DNA from: Tethybacter castelli
GTDB lineage: Bacteria; Pseudomonadota; Gammaproteobacteria; Tethybacterales; Tethybacteraceae
Assembly: GCA_036679665.1 (NCBI GenBank)
Contig: JAZHEJ010000059.1
Location: 1 to 64,000, forward strand
Reading direction: 5' to 3'
Length of the DNA stretch: 64,000 nt
Positions 42,047-51,185 of the stretch are shown piece after piece. Under the pieces are notes generated by a model. It did no database searches. It was not told the origin of the DNA and was given only the letters and a program-made list of their open reading frames with translations. The translations under genes and the position numbers were made by a program. The first letter of the stretch is position 1. Each line of letters starts with the position of its first letter.

Positions 42047-44047
42047 ATGAATATGCCCGCCGCCGCTGAATTGGTTCGCTTCGCAACCTCGCCTCCTTAC
42101 GGCGTCGCGACGCCGGATTCCGCGCGCGCCGCTGTTGATGCGGCCTGCGCCGCGGCGCTAGCTTGCGCCCAAAAGCTAAGTTCTGATAAGGCGGATCCGA
42201 CTTGGGATAATTTGGTTTTGCCGTTAGAAGCAAGCGCTGAGCGCATTGATCGTGAATATAGCCTGGTGGCTCATTTGCATGGAGTCGCGGCAACCCCGCA
42301 ATGGGACCAAGCCAACCAGCAGTGTGTTGCCAAGGTGGTTGGCGCCCAAACTCAGATTAACCAAGATGCGGGTTTGTATCGCCGTCTTTTGCAGTTGCGC
42401 GCCACTTGCCGCGATCAGCTAGATCCCGGTCGGCGGCGCATTTTGGATGAGGCGATCATCGGCTATGAGCATTCCGGCGTCGGCTTGCCGGATAAGAAGC
42501 GCCGCGAGTTTGCCGCCAACGAGCGACGCCTGTCGCAACTTGGGGCGAACTTTGAAGAAAATGTCCGCACCGCAACCGCCGCATGGTCAAAAATCGTGCC
42601 TGAAACCGCGTTCGGCGCGATGCCGGCTGATCTGCGCGCCGCGGCACGCTGCGACGAAGGCTATAAGGTTGAGTTGCTTGATCCTTCTTATCTGGCCTAT
42701 ATGGCGCACGGCACCGACCGCAGCTTACGCGAGCTGCTGGCCAAAGCGCGCAACGCCCGCGCCAGCGATTTGGGGCCGACGCAACTTGACAATACTCCTT
42801 TGGTGCGTGAAATTATGCAGTTGCGCCAAAAGCAGGCCAAGTTGCTAGGCTTTAACGATCCGGCGACGCTGATTTTGTCGCGGCGCATGGCCAAAGAACC
42901 GGAGCAAGTAGAGCAGTTTCTGGCCAAGCTCGCCCAAGCCGCCGCCTCGCATGCCAAGCGTGAACTTGCGCGGTTAACCGAATTTGCGCAAGCGGAATGC
43001 GGCATTGATCGCATCGAAGCGTGGGATCTGGCGTTCGTTGGCGAGCGGCTGCGTCAACATGAAACCGGACTGGCCGATGCGCAAGTGCGAGCCTACTTCG
43101 GCGTTGACCGGGTCCTTGACGGATTGTTTGACTGTGCCGGCAGCTTGTTCGGTATCAGCTTTGAGCGCGTCGCTTCGACATCGAACTGGGATCCGCAAGT
43201 GGTCCGTCTGCGCATTAAAAACGCCGCCGGCGCACCGGTTGGCGAACTGTTGCTGGATCTATACGCGCGGCCCAACAAGCGCGGCGGCGCGTGGGTGCAC
43301 GGCGCGTTGCACCGCTGCACTTTGCCGGCCGGAAGCCAACTGCCGCTGGCGTTGATCAATTGCAACTTTACCGCCGGAGTTGACAAGCCGGCGCGGCTAA
43401 GCTGGGAAGAAGTGGTCACATTATTCCATGAGGCGGGCCACGCCTTACACCATCTGCTGACCAAAGTGGACGACTATAGCGCGTCGGGGATGAACGGAGT
43501 TGAATGGGATGCGGTGGAGTTGCCTAGCCAGTTTCTGGAAAACTTCGCTTGGCGGCGCGAGATCGCGTTGGCGATGAGCGCGCATGAACAAAGCGGCGAG
43601 CCGATGGACGAAACGATGTTTGCCAAATTACAGGCGCGGCGCAACTTTTTGCCCGGGTTGTTTGTAACCCGTCAGCTTGCCTTGGCCAGTTTTGATTTAC
43701 AGATTCATCGCAACCGCGACGCCGATCCGATTGAGCTATGGAACCGCATTCGCGCAACTTACATGGTGACACCGGCGCTTGAAAACGAGCGCCTGCCCTG
43801 CTCATTCGGGCATATTTTCGCGGGCGGCTATGCCACCGGCTACTACGGCTATCTATGGGCGGATGTCTTGGCGGCAGACGCGTACGAGATGTTTGCCGAC
43901 GCGGCAAACCAGCATGCTTTGGGGACACGTTTTGCCAGCGAAGTCCTAGAACGTGGCGGCACCCGTTCGGCGGAAGAAAATTTTTTCGCGTTGCGGGGAC
44001 GTAGCCCGAGCCCCGCGGCATTGTTGCGCCGCTTGGGGCTGTCGTGA
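42047..44047 (+). CDS. M3 family oligopeptidase (oligopeptidase A-like)
   Basis: About 666 residues. The zinc site LFHEAGHALHHLL (HExxH) and the third ligand region (GMNGVEWDAVELPSQFLENF) are intact, and the C-terminal FAGGYATGYYGYLWADVLAADAYEMF is diagnostic of M3 peptidases. It degrades short peptides and signal peptides in the cytoplasm. Two TTG codons precede ATG 42047; ATG 42053 is also possible. Its stop overlaps the xth start as GTGA. Confidence 0.93.
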   Translation: MNMPAAAELVRFATSPPYGVATPDSARAAVDAACAAALACAQKLSSDKADPTWDNLVLPLEASAERIDREYSLVAHLHGVAATPQWDQANQQCVAKVVGAQTQINQDAGLYRRLLQLRATCRDQLDPGRRRILDEAIIGYEHSGVGLPDKKRREFAANERRLSQLGANFEENVRTATAAWSKIVPETAFGAMPADLRAAARCDEGYKVELLDPSYLAYMAHGTDRSLRELLAKARNARASDLGPTQLDNTPLVREIMQLRQKQAKLLGFNDPATLILSRRMAKEPEQVEQFLAKLAQAAASHAKRELARLTEFAQAECGIDRIEAWDLAFVGERLRQHETGLADAQVRAYFGVDRVLDGLFDCAGSLFGISFERVASTSNWDPQVVRLRIKNAAGAPVGELLLDLYARPNKRGGAWVHGALHRCTLPAGSQLPLALINCNFTAGVDKPARLSWEEVVTLFHEAGHALHHLLTKVDDYSASGMNGVEWDAVELPSQFLENFAWRREIALAMSAHEQSGEPMDETMFAKLQARRNFLPGLFVTRQLALASFDLQIHRNRDADPIELWNRIRATYMVTPALENERLPCSFGHIFAGGYATGYYGYLWADVLAADAYEMFADAANQHALGTRFASEVLERGGTRSAEENFFALRGRSPSPAALLRRLGLS

Positions 44048-44871
44048 CCACCGCCGCTTTGCGTCTGGTTACCTGGAATGTAAATTCGATCCGCAAGCGG
44101 CTGGACGGAGTCGAATATCTGCTTGATAAATACCGGCCCGACGCGGTGTTGTTTCAAGAGACCAAAGTCGTCGACAGCGATTTTCCGGTTGGGCCGTTCG
44201 AGCTGGCCGGCTATCACGTGCGGATGCACGGGCAAAAATCCTACAACGGCGTGGCGATCGCCAGCCGCGATCCGCCGACCGAAGTTGCCGAAGGGCTGCC
44301 GGGCATGGATGCCTATGAAGGCGACAACCCCCACGCGCGTATGTTGGTTGCGACGGTCCGCGGGATACGTGTGGCCAGCGTGTATGTGCCCAACGGCCAA
44401 AGTCAGGGCAATCGCAAATTTGCCCATAAGATCGAGTTCTTTGCCCGCCTACGCGATTATTTGACCGAGCTAAATCGCAACGGCAAGATTGTTGCGGTCG
44501 GAGGCGACTACAATGTCGCTCCCACCGACGACGACGTGTACGATATTGACGACTGGGGTCGCGAAACGATCGCTTGCAGCCCGCGCGAACGCGCCGCTTA
44601 CGCCAAGTTGTTGGAAACCGGATATGTCGATGTTCATCGCCATTTGGGCGGCGGCGCCAATTGTCACACCTGGTGGGACTATCGCGCCGGCTCCTACCGT
44701 CATGATCGCGGCTTGCGCNNNNNNNNNNCTTCGTCGATGATGTACACCTTGAATTTGCCCAGCGCCGGCGCGTAGCGGGCACTGTCCAACAGCTCGCGCA
44801 TGCTGCGTGAAATGCGCGAAATGGCTGAACCGTCGGATCACGCGCCGGTTTTGCTGACGATTGATATTTGA
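44044..44871 (+). CDS. xth: exodeoxyribonuclease III/AP endonuclease (interrupted by gap)
   Basis: Starts with GTG 44044 overlapping the peptidase stop. The N-terminal part has LVTWNVNSIRKRL, FQETKVVDSDFP, KSYNGVAIASR, VASVYVPNGQ, GGDYNVAPTDDDV and TWWDYRAGSYRHDRGLR, all expected. Sequence from 44719 to 44805 is a gap plus a foreign piece. The C terminus REMREMAEPSDHAPVLLTI resumes at 44806 in the same frame and carries the catalytic SDHAP. The lost middle includes the IDxxL segment. The gene is probably intact in the organism. It cleaves DNA 5' to abasic sites. Confidence 0.9.
44719..44728. other. assembly gap (10 N) inside xth
   Basis: Ten undetermined bases in the xth coding sequence. The following 77 bases are a reverse copy of dnaX sequence, so the real gap runs to about 44805. 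Confidence 0.99.
44729..44805 (-). repeat. exact 77-bp inverted copy of dnaX (45375-45451)
   Basis: Every base is the reverse complement of 45375-45451 in dnaX. The correct xth C terminus starts immediately after it. The 77-base length matches the two other junction copies, and the inverted orientation with a short displacement is what amplification chimeras produce. Confidence 0.92.
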
Positions 44872-44915
44872 TCATGCGGCGACAATTTGCTAACATTGAT
44901 GTTCTCAGCGTTCAT

Positions 44916-45019
44916 GGCGGGCCCATCCGCATGGCTGGGCGGGAATCTGGTCAGGTTCGAAAGAAAGCAGCCATAACCGCGAACCGGCCAGTGCGGGTCA
45001 TGGGTCTGCCGCCTTTTTT
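44916..45019 (+). ncRNA. ffs: signal recognition particle RNA (bacterial small type, 4.5S)
   Basis: The conserved core ggtcaggttcgaaagaaag then cagcc matches the 4.5S apex (GGTCAGG, tetraloop, GCAGCC) with a GAAA-type loop. The outer arms ggcgggcccat (44916 on) and atgggtctgcc (to about 45010) pair, allowing G-U pairs, into the long hairpin. A T6 run at 45014-45019 gives termination. It lies between xth and dnaX, a usual place for this RNA in proteobacteria. It forms SRP with Ffh for membrane targeting. Confidence 0.88.
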
Positions 45020-45036
45020 ACCTAGCTCGCGATCTA

Positions 45037-46635
45037 ATGACGTTGCTTGATTCACCGCCTGACGCGCCGCCGGTGCACCTGGCTTTGGCGCGCAAATGGC
45101 GCCCGCGCCGGTTCGCCGAGGTTATCGGCCAGGAACAAACGTTGGCGGTGCTGACCGGCGCGCTTAGCTCCGGGCGCGTTCATCACGCGTTCATGTTTAC
45201 CGGCATCCGCGGAATCGGTAAGACTACGCTGGCGCGGATTTTCGCCAAAGCGCTCAATTGCGAAAATCCGTCGGGTGCCGAACCTTGTTGCGAATGCTCG
45301 TCTTGTCGTCAGCTTGAAGCCGGCAGTCATCCGGACATGATCGAAATCGACGCGGCCTCGACCACTCAGGTCGACAGCATGCGCGAGCTGTTGGACAGTG
45401 CCCGCTACGCGCCGGCGCTGGGCAAATTCAAGGTGTACATCATCGACGAAGTGCACATGTTGTCGCGCCATTCTTTTAACGCGATGCTCAAAACATTGGA
45501 GGAGCCGCCCGCTCACGTGAAGTTTGTGCTTGCCACCACCGACCCGCAACAAGTACCGGCCACGGTGCAGTCGCGTTGCTTGCGGTTTGCGTTGCGTCGC
45601 CTGCCGGTTGATTTAATTGTCGCCGGGTTGACCAAAATTTGCGCCGCCGAAAAGCTTGTTTGCGAAGCAGGTGCGCTCAAGGTGATTGCCCAAGCCGCCG
45701 ACGGCTCCATGCGCGACGCGTTGTCAATCTTCGACGAGGCGATCAGCGCCGAGGCGTTAACCGAACCAAGTGCCCGCGAGCTAGTCGGATTGGCCGGAGG
45801 CCAGGGCTTGCGCGCTTTACTTAATCATGTGCTCGCCGGCCAGGCGCAAGAAGCGCTCGATTGTGCCGCCGAGTTGCATCGAAGCGGGATCGCGGCCGAT
45901 CATGTGCTCGCCGGGCTGATCGGTTTGGTGCACGAAACGCAACTTGCGTACTTTGCCCCCAAACTAAGCGCGGCATCGGAAATCGCCATGCCAAGTTTGG
46001 ATCCGGTGCGCATGCAGGTCGTGTATGAAGTCGCCGCCCAGGCCCGCGAGCGGATGGGTTTTGCGCTTACCGACCCGCAGGTGATTTTGGAACTTGCGTT
46101 GCTGCGCATGCTGGCGTTGTTCACCGAAACCGCAAGCGCCCCTGCGGCCGCGCCGGCATCCACTCCCGCCCCGCCGCCGTCGGTTCCTGCGCCCACTCCG
46201 GCAGCCCCGGTCGCCGCCGCCACCGAATCCAAGTCCAAGTTGCCGCAAACCAATGAGCAATGGCAACAGCTATGTTTCCAACTTGCCCAGGCGCCGCAAG
46301 CTAAAGCCTTGGCCGGCCACTGCGTGTTCAAGCGCGCCGCCGGTAATGTGCTGCATTTGGAATTGGCCGCCGCCAAAGATTCCCTACACAGTTACACCTC
46401 CAACTTAGAACAAGAACTTGGCGCGCTGTGTGGCCAGAAGATTAAATTGGCGATCAACACGGTTGCCGAGATCAACCAGACGACACCAAATCAGCAAGAA
46501 GATCGTCAGGCCAAAGACGCTGACGCCAAGGTGATCAAGCAGCTTGAAGCGAGCCCGGAATTTGCGCGGCTCAAAAGTTATGCGCCCGACTCTAAGATTG
46601 TGCGGGTTCTGCCGGGCCACCGGCAAACTAGTTAG
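45037..46635 (+). CDS. dnaX: DNA polymerase III subunit gamma/tau
   Basis: 532 residues. The clamp-loader AAA+ module has ALARKWRPRRFAEVIGQE, Walker A GIRGIGKTT, the zinc-binding cysteines CENPSGAEPCCECSSC, DEVHMLS and the ATDPQQVPATV sensor region. A proline/alanine linker (about residues 366-395) precedes a tau-like C-terminal domain. I did not see a strong A-run slippage site, so a separate gamma product is uncertain. ATG 45037 directly follows the SRP RNA. The 3' end overlaps the convergent efp stop. Confidence 0.96.
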   Translation: MTLLDSPPDAPPVHLALARKWRPRRFAEVIGQEQTLAVLTGALSSGRVHHAFMFTGIRGIGKTTLARIFAKALNCENPSGAEPCCECSSCRQLEAGSHPDMIEIDAASTTQVDSMRELLDSARYAPALGKFKVYIIDEVHMLSRHSFNAMLKTLEEPPAHVKFVLATTDPQQVPATVQSRCLRFALRRLPVDLIVAGLTKICAAEKLVCEAGALKVIAQAADGSMRDALSIFDEAISAEALTEPSARELVGLAGGQGLRALLNHVLAGQAQEALDCAAELHRSGIAADHVLAGLIGLVHETQLAYFAPKLSAASEIAMPSLDPVRMQVVYEVAAQARERMGFALTDPQVILELALLRMLALFTETASAPAAAPASTPAPPPSVPAPTPAAPVAAATESKSKLPQTNEQWQQLCFQLAQAPQAKALAGHCVFKRAAGNVLHLELAAAKDSLHSYTSNLEQELGALCGQKIKLAINTVAEINQTTPNQQEDRQAKDADAKVIKQLEASPEFARLKSYAPDSKIVRVLPGHRQTS

Positions 46636-47201
46636 GCCGCCCGCTCCAAGTATTCGCCCGTCGCGGTGCTGACGCTGACGGTTTCGCCTTGTTTGATAAA
46701 CGGCGGCACCATGACGGTAATGCCGGTGTTGGTCTGCGCCGGCTTAAAACTTCCCGTCGCGGTGGCGCCTTTGATGTGAGGTTCGGTCGCGACGATTTGA
46801 AGTTTGACCTGCGCGGGCAGGTCGACGCCCACCGCGCGGCCGTTGATTTCGATAATGTTAATTTGCATGTCCGACAGCAGATAACCGGTTAGACCTTCAA
46901 GCAGTTTGGCCGGCAGCGCGACTTGCTCGAACGTTTCCAATTCCATGAAGATATGCTGGTCGCCCTCGGCGTACAGATACTGCATCCGCCGACTGTCGAC
47001 AAACGGGCGGATGATTTTTTCATCGGTGCGAAAGCGTTGGTTGAGCTTCGTGTCGTCTTCCACCCCTCGCAGTTCAGTTTGCACGCAAGCCCCGCCGCGC
47101 CCGCTGACCCGGACGTGGGTGCTCACAATCACTCGCCACAACGACTTGTTGTATTCAATGATCATGCCAGGACGCAGATCGTGAGCGGCAACTTTGGACA
47201 C
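46632..47201 (-). CDS. efp: translation elongation factor P
   Basis: 189 residues, three beta-barrel domains. AHDLRPGMIIEYNKSLW starts domain I, TKLNQRFRTDEKI and YLYAEGDQHIFM lie in the middle, and MVPPFIKQGETVSVSTATGEYLERA ends it. The modified loop reads STHVRVSGRGGACV, with arginine where lysine (KPGKG) is usual and one extra residue. Overall it looks closer to EF-P forms with KPGKGGA than to typical betaproteobacterial ones. GTG 47201 is the start. It relieves stalling at polyproline. Confidence 0.93.
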   Translation of the reverse strand: MSKVAAHDLRPGMIIEYNKSLWRVIVSTHVRVSGRGGACVQTELRGVEDDTKLNQRFRTDEKIIRPFVDSRRMQYLYAEGDQHIFMELETFEQVALPAKLLEGLTGYLLSDMQINIIEINGRAVGVDLPAQVKLQIVATEPHIKGATATGSFKPAQTNTGITVMVPPFIKQGETVSVSTATGEYLERAA

Positions 47202-47221
47202 AAGACGCGATTGTAGACGGC

Positions 47222-48421
47222 TTAGGTCAAGTCGGTGGCAAGTTCGCGCGCGGTCGACAAAAGTGCCAACCTAGCGAGCGTGCGATGGGTGAAGGCCGAC
47301 GCGCTTTGGGCCTCGATGTTTTCGGCCATCGGCCAAAACAGCATGCCGCGGCTGTTGAGATTCTGGCGCGGATCGCCTTTTTCGTTGAGCCGCCAGAAGC
47401 CGCCGATCACCCGTTCGCCGATCATGTAGTAAACCGGTTCCGCGACCAAGCCTTCGACGCGGTCGGCGGTCGGCACTCCTTCTTGGATAAGAATGTCGCG
47501 CACCAAGGCGCCGTCTTTGACTACCGACAGGCTTTGGCGCTGGCGCCGATTGAGCTTTTTGACCGCTTGTTCGTCGTCTACCATGACCACCCCCATGCCG
47601 TACGTGCCGGCGTCGGCTTTGAGTACCACGAACGGTTGATCTTTGATGGCGTAGCGCATATAGTTCACCTTAATGTCAGCTAAGGTTTCACCCACCGCGC
47701 GGGTGAGGCAATCCAATCCGATGCGCCGCGAAATATCAACTCGATTACAGACGTTGAAATAAGCGCACACCAACCACGGGTCGATGTCCAACGCGCGGGC
47801 GAAGCGCGATGCGACGCGTTCGTATTGAAAAAAATGCGACGACTTGCGGCGGAAATTCCACCCGGCCTCAAGTGGCGGTTCAATCGGTTGCTCAACGTCG
47901 CGCAAGATGTCGGGTACCCCGCTTGACAGGTCGCTGTTGAGCAAGATCAGTTCCGGTTCGAAATCGCCGATGCGCAATTTGTCGCCGCGGCGGATCAGCT
48001 CGCCGACCGCAAACTGGTTGTGGTAACTGGCAAGTTCGCCGGCGGCGCCGATGAACGCCATTTTGACTTCAGCGCCAGAAGCGCGCAGCAGGCCGTTTAG
48101 TACGCTCAGGTGCGAAGCGTAGTACGGATTGCGCGTATGGCGCTCGACGACCAAGCCGATCCGTTTGATATTCGGCCACTGTTTGGTGAGCGTTGCGGCG
48201 GCCGCCTCGCTGGCGCTGGCATGAAGATCAGTCGCCAGGTTGTTGAAACCGCCGGGAAACAAATTGGCGTCGATCGGTGCGGCCTTGCAAGAGCTTACCC
48301 GCAAGTCGACCGAGCAGTAAAACGGCAAGCGCTGTTTGGCAAATTCGGCACTGAGCCACTCTTCGGCATCGGTGTGCCGCGTATGCAGGTGGCGGGCCAG
48401 TTCATCGAATGATCCGTTCAT
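47222..48421 (-). CDS. gshA: glutamate-cysteine ligase, proteobacterial GshA type (PF08886-like)
   Basis: About 399 residues. The start ARHLHTRHTDAEEWL and CSVDLRVSSCKAAPIDANLFPGGFNNL are typical of this GshA type, as are FVVLKADAGTYGMGVVMV and EPVYYMIGERVIGGFWRLNEKGDPRQNLNSRG. It makes gamma-glutamylcysteine, the first step of glutathione synthesis. ATG 48421 overlaps the ubiE stop (ATGA). gshB is not adjacent. Confidence 0.88.
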   Translation of the reverse strand: MNGSFDELARHLHTRHTDAEEWLSAEFAKQRLPFYCSVDLRVSSCKAAPIDANLFPGGFNNLATDLHASASEAAAATLTKQWPNIKRIGLVVERHTRNPYYASHLSVLNGLLRASGAEVKMAFIGAAGELASYHNQFAVGELIRRGDKLRIGDFEPELILLNSDLSSGVPDILRDVEQPIEPPLEAGWNFRRKSSHFFQYERVASRFARALDIDPWLVCAYFNVCNRVDISRRIGLDCLTRAVGETLADIKVNYMRYAIKDQPFVVLKADAGTYGMGVVMVDDEQAVKKLNRRQRQSLSVVKDGALVRDILIQEGVPTADRVEGLVAEPVYYMIGERVIGGFWRLNEKGDPRQNLNSRGMLFWPMAENIEAQSASAFTHRTLARLALLSTARELATDLT

Positions 48422-49149
48422 AGCAACTTCCAACCGCGATGGATCGCGGCGATGCCGGCAGCCAAGTTGAACCAGTCAACTTGCGCAAAGCCGATGGCGC
48501 CTAACGTTGCGGCCAGATTTTTTTGAGTGGGAAAACTCAGAATCGATTCGGCCAGATAACGGTAGCTTGGTTCATCGTTGGCGATTTTGGCACCCAAAGC
48601 CGGTAGGACATCAAGCAGGTAACGCCGGTGAACCGTCCTCAGCCAGGGTGCCGGTTGAGAAAATTCTAAAATAAGCAACCGGCCGCCCGGTTTAAGGATG
48701 CGGTGAATTTCGGTCAGACCCGCTTGCCGATCGGTGAAGTTGCGCAGCCCGAACGCGCAAATAACGCCGGCAAAGCTACCGTCGGCGAACGGCAACGACT
48801 CGGCCGGCGCGCACACGAAACCTACCTCCGCTCGATCTTTTAGTCGCTTACGGGCCAAGTCCAACATCGCCGGACTCGGATCGGCGGCCACCACCTTGGA
48901 ACCTCGAGTGTCGGTCGCTAGCAACGCGCTGATATCGCCGCTGCCGGTCGCCAAATCAAGCCATTTTTCGTTCTCGCGCGCTGCGGCCACCCAGACCAGT
49001 TGACGTTTCCACAGATGGTGCAAGCCTAGCGACATAATGTTGTTCATCCGATCGTAATGCGGGGCTACCTTCGCGAAAACCGCCTCGATTTGCGCCTTGC
49101 GTTGCTCGCGGGCAACCTTCGCAAAGCCAAAACTGTAACTATCGTTCAC
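48418..49149 (-). CDS. ubiE: demethylmenaquinone/2-polyprenyl-6-methoxybenzoquinol C-methyltransferase
   Basis: 243 residues. VFAKVAPHYDRMNNIMSLGLHHLWKR, the SAM motif WLDLATGSGDISALL, ICAFGLRNFTDRQAGLTEIHRILKPGGRLLILEFS are standard UbiE/COQ5 signatures. It C-methylates quinone precursors for respiration. It starts with GTG 49149 overlapping the DUF971 stop (GTGA). Confidence 0.96.
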   Translation of the reverse strand: MNDSYSFGFAKVAREQRKAQIEAVFAKVAPHYDRMNNIMSLGLHHLWKRQLVWVAAARENEKWLDLATGSGDISALLATDTRGSKVVAADPSPAMLDLARKRLKDRAEVGFVCAPAESLPFADGSFAGVICAFGLRNFTDRQAGLTEIHRILKPGGRLLILEFSQPAPWLRTVHRRYLLDVLPALGAKIANDEPSYRYLAESILSFPTQKNLAATLGAIGFAQVDWFNLAAGIAAIHRGWKLL

Positions 49150-49439
49150 AGTCGGCGGCCGTCGCGCTCACACAGTTCGAGCAGATAAGACCATGAATAG
49201 ATACCGGTGTCGTGTCCGTCAGAAAATCGAGGTTTGATCGCGTAGTTGCCGACCGCGTCAAGCGCGACGATATCGACGGCGGCGCACAAATCAGGATCGC
49301 ATTTGCCGCCGGCCGCCGGCGATTTGGATCTAAGTAGCGCGAAGCTCAAACTAAAGTCGCCTTGCGTTTTGAACGATATTTTCAGTTCGCGAAGCTTGCG
49401 ATCGCAGGCGATTTGTTCAGGAGGCGAAACGATAGTCAT
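49146..49439 (-). CDS. DUF971 domain-containing protein
   Basis: About 97 residues from ATG 49439. SPPEQIACDRKLRELKISF and the C-terminal DAVGNYAIKPRFSDGHDTGIYSWSYL are typical of DUF971, related to the N-terminal domain of gamma-butyrobetaine hydroxylase. The usual CRCA-like cysteines are replaced by SPAAGG. It sits directly before ubiE, a common betaproteobacterial pair. Biochemical role not established here. GTG 49457 is an alternative start. Confidence 0.8.
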   Translation of the reverse strand: MTIVSPPEQIACDRKLRELKISFKTQGDFSLSFALLRSKSPAAGGKCDPDLCAAVDIVALDAVGNYAIKPRFSDGHDTGIYSWSYLLELCERDGRRL

Positions 49440-49543
49440 TAGAGGGTAATTATCCACAATGACCTACTAATCATCGTTATACAATTGCTCCGGTGCCAAT
49501 TTTCTGTTTATCTTGATAGAGAGGAAATCAAGCTAAATTATTG

Positions 49544-50023
49544 ATGGCGATATTGAAGATTGGCGCGGTTTTGTTGTTGCTCATTGCCGCGGTCATGGGG
49601 TTGATCAATGGTCGCTATATGTTAGGCCGCAATCTCACTGACAGTTTGCCCGGCGATTGGTTCATAGTTGATCTGACCGCCAGATCCGGGCCGTATACGC
49701 GCGGCAGCGTGGTCGCGTTCGCTTATGACGGGCGGCGTTGGGACTACAGCGACAGCTTGTTGTGGATCAAAAAGATCGCCGGTTTGCCCGGCGATCGCAT
49801 CAGCGTGGTCGGCACACAAGTTTTGGTGGATGAGATGTCGGTCGGAAAAATAAACACCGGCATCATGCGCCGTGGTGAATTGGATTTGACCGAAGCGCGC
49901 AAAGTGCCCGCCGGCCATTTGTTTGTAATCGGCGACAGTCAGTCAAGTCTGGACAGCAGATATGCTCAATTTGGTTTTGTCCCGCTTGCCGCGTTGCAGG
50001 GGCTTGTTTGGCGGTTAAAGTAA
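49544..50023 (+). CDS. S26 family signal peptidase-like protein
   Basis: About 159 residues. One N-terminal helix (KIGAVLLLLIAAVMGLI) is followed by SLPGDWFIVD with a candidate nucleophile serine, LLWIKKIAGLPGDRISV with the general-base lysine and VIGDSQSSLDSRY, the S26 box E. It is short, like conjugation-associated TraF peptidases rather than housekeeping LepB. ATG 49544 follows a gaggaa motif. No conjugation genes are nearby, so its substrate is unknown. Confidence 0.8.
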   Translation: MAILKIGAVLLLLIAAVMGLINGRYMLGRNLTDSLPGDWFIVDLTARSGPYTRGSVVAFAYDGRRWDYSDSLLWIKKIAGLPGDRISVVGTQVLVDEMSVGKINTGIMRRGELDLTEARKVPAGHLFVIGDSQSSLDSRYAQFGFVPLAALQGLVWRLK

Positions 50024-50035
50024 AGATCTTCAGTA

Positions 50036-50554
50036 GTGGACGCAGTTGTAGTTCACTCACGGCAGCTACGCTATCACGAGCGCGTCTTTCTTTATCATCT
50101 GTTGGTTAGACAGGTTATCGATCATCCGATCGCGGCTTACGCGCGAAGCTTACCGTACGAACATATCGCTGAATTGATGCGGGTGATGGCGTTAGGGTAC
50201 GAAATCAAGTTTGGCGGCGCGGACGAAGATCTGCGTAAGTTTCAACAATTGCACGCGCGGCAGTTGCTGTATCAGCGGTTGCTCACCACCGGGGCGCCGG
50301 CGCGGCTGCTGCATCGGCATTTCAGCAAAAGCCACCGCCAAATTTCCCGTGATCGGAAAATTTGGGGCCGATCCGACAAAGGCCGCGGGCGGCCGCGCAC
50401 GTTGAGTGGCGAGCTCGCCTACGAAATCAGTGGACGCTGGGACAGCTTACGGCTTGATGAACCGGATTTTGCGCGCCGCTTCGCGTTGTTGAGCGAGTTT
50501 TATCCGGCCGTGGCGATGAGTAGCCTCTACGCTTTGTTAGGTCAATTTATTTAA
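50036..50554 (+). CDS. hypothetical protein, possibly FlhC/TraJ-like regulator
   Basis: 172 residues from GTG 50036, rich in Arg, Leu and His. The segment LLTTGAPARLLHRHFSKSHRQISRDRKIWG, then RGRPR looks like a helix-turn-helix region and loosely resembles the FlhC N-terminal domain, but the FlhC zinc cysteines are missing. The gene directly follows the S26-like gene (12 bases), so the two may be an operon. It converges with the CBS gene with a few bases of overlap. Function unknown. Confidence 0.5.
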   Translation: MDAVVVHSRQLRYHERVFLYHLLVRQVIDHPIAAYARSLPYEHIAELMRVMALGYEIKFGGADEDLRKFQQLHARQLLYQRLLTTGAPARLLHRHFSKSHRQISRDRKIWGRSDKGRGRPRTLSGELAYEISGRWDSLRLDEPDFARRFALLSEFYPAVAMSSLYALLGQFI

Positions 50555-51000
50555 TTGTCTTCCGGCCAGTCGTTGATGTATTGCTTCAACATTCGATTTT
50601 CAAAATCGGTATGCTTGGCAACCGCCCGCGCGACATCGTAGAACGAGATCACATCGGACAATTTACCCTCGACCATCACCGGCAAATAGCGGATGTGCTG
50701 GGAGGTCATCAGGTTGCGAATTTGATCGATGGTGTCGTTGGGAGTCGCAACCGCCGGGTCCGCATCCATGATTTCGTCAATAACGGTTTGAGTCAAATCA
50801 ACCTGCTTTTTGTGGACCAGTTGCAGGATTTCCCGAAACGTCACCATGCCGCATAGCGCCCCTTGCTCATCGGTTACGACACACGAGCCGGTGTCGTTTT
50901 CAACCATGATTTTGATTGCCGCGGCAACTTTGTCACCGCATCGGACTCCTAGCGGTTGCCCGGAACGTTTTTTGTTCTCCAGTATTTCGCTGACATGCAT
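50551..51000 (-). CDS. CBS-domain pair protein
   Basis: 149 residues, two CBS motifs: the first around DKVAAAIKIMVENDTGSCVVTDEQGALCGMVTFRE and the second around DTIDQIRNLMTSQHIRYLPVMVEGKLSDVISFYDV. Such stand-alone proteins bind adenine nucleotides and act as energy sensors. A good Shine-Dalgarno (aggaggg) precedes ATG 51000. Target unknown. Confidence 0.9.
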   Translation of the reverse strand: MHVSEILENKKRSGQPLGVRCGDKVAAAIKIMVENDTGSCVVTDEQGALCGMVTFREILQLVHKKQVDLTQTVIDEIMDADPAVATPNDTIDQIRNLMTSQHIRYLPVMVEGKLSDVISFYDVARAVAKHTDFENRMLKQYINDWPEDN

Positions 51001-51148
51001 GATTAATCCCTCCTACTAATTAATATGATTTCTACCTTTGATTATCGCTTATTTTTTGTGCGATGCTTTACTTAAAATGAAAAAACCAAGAAATTTCATT
51101 TATGATATACTGACATTCGCACCAGGCAGTAATAAAAGACGGAGATGG

Positions 51149-51164
51149 CTACTACATATTGTGT
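51149..51164 (+). promoter_or_regulatory. candidate NrdR box upstream of nrdA
   Basis: The 16-mer ctactacatattgtgt matches the NrdR consensus (acaCwAtATaTwGtgt) at 13 of 16 positions by hand alignment. It lies about 130 bases before nrdA. NrdR boxes normally come in pairs; a second site near 51172-51187 is only weakly matched. Confidence 0.4.
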
Positions 51165-51185
51165 AAAAATCTGTGAATTTTCTGT

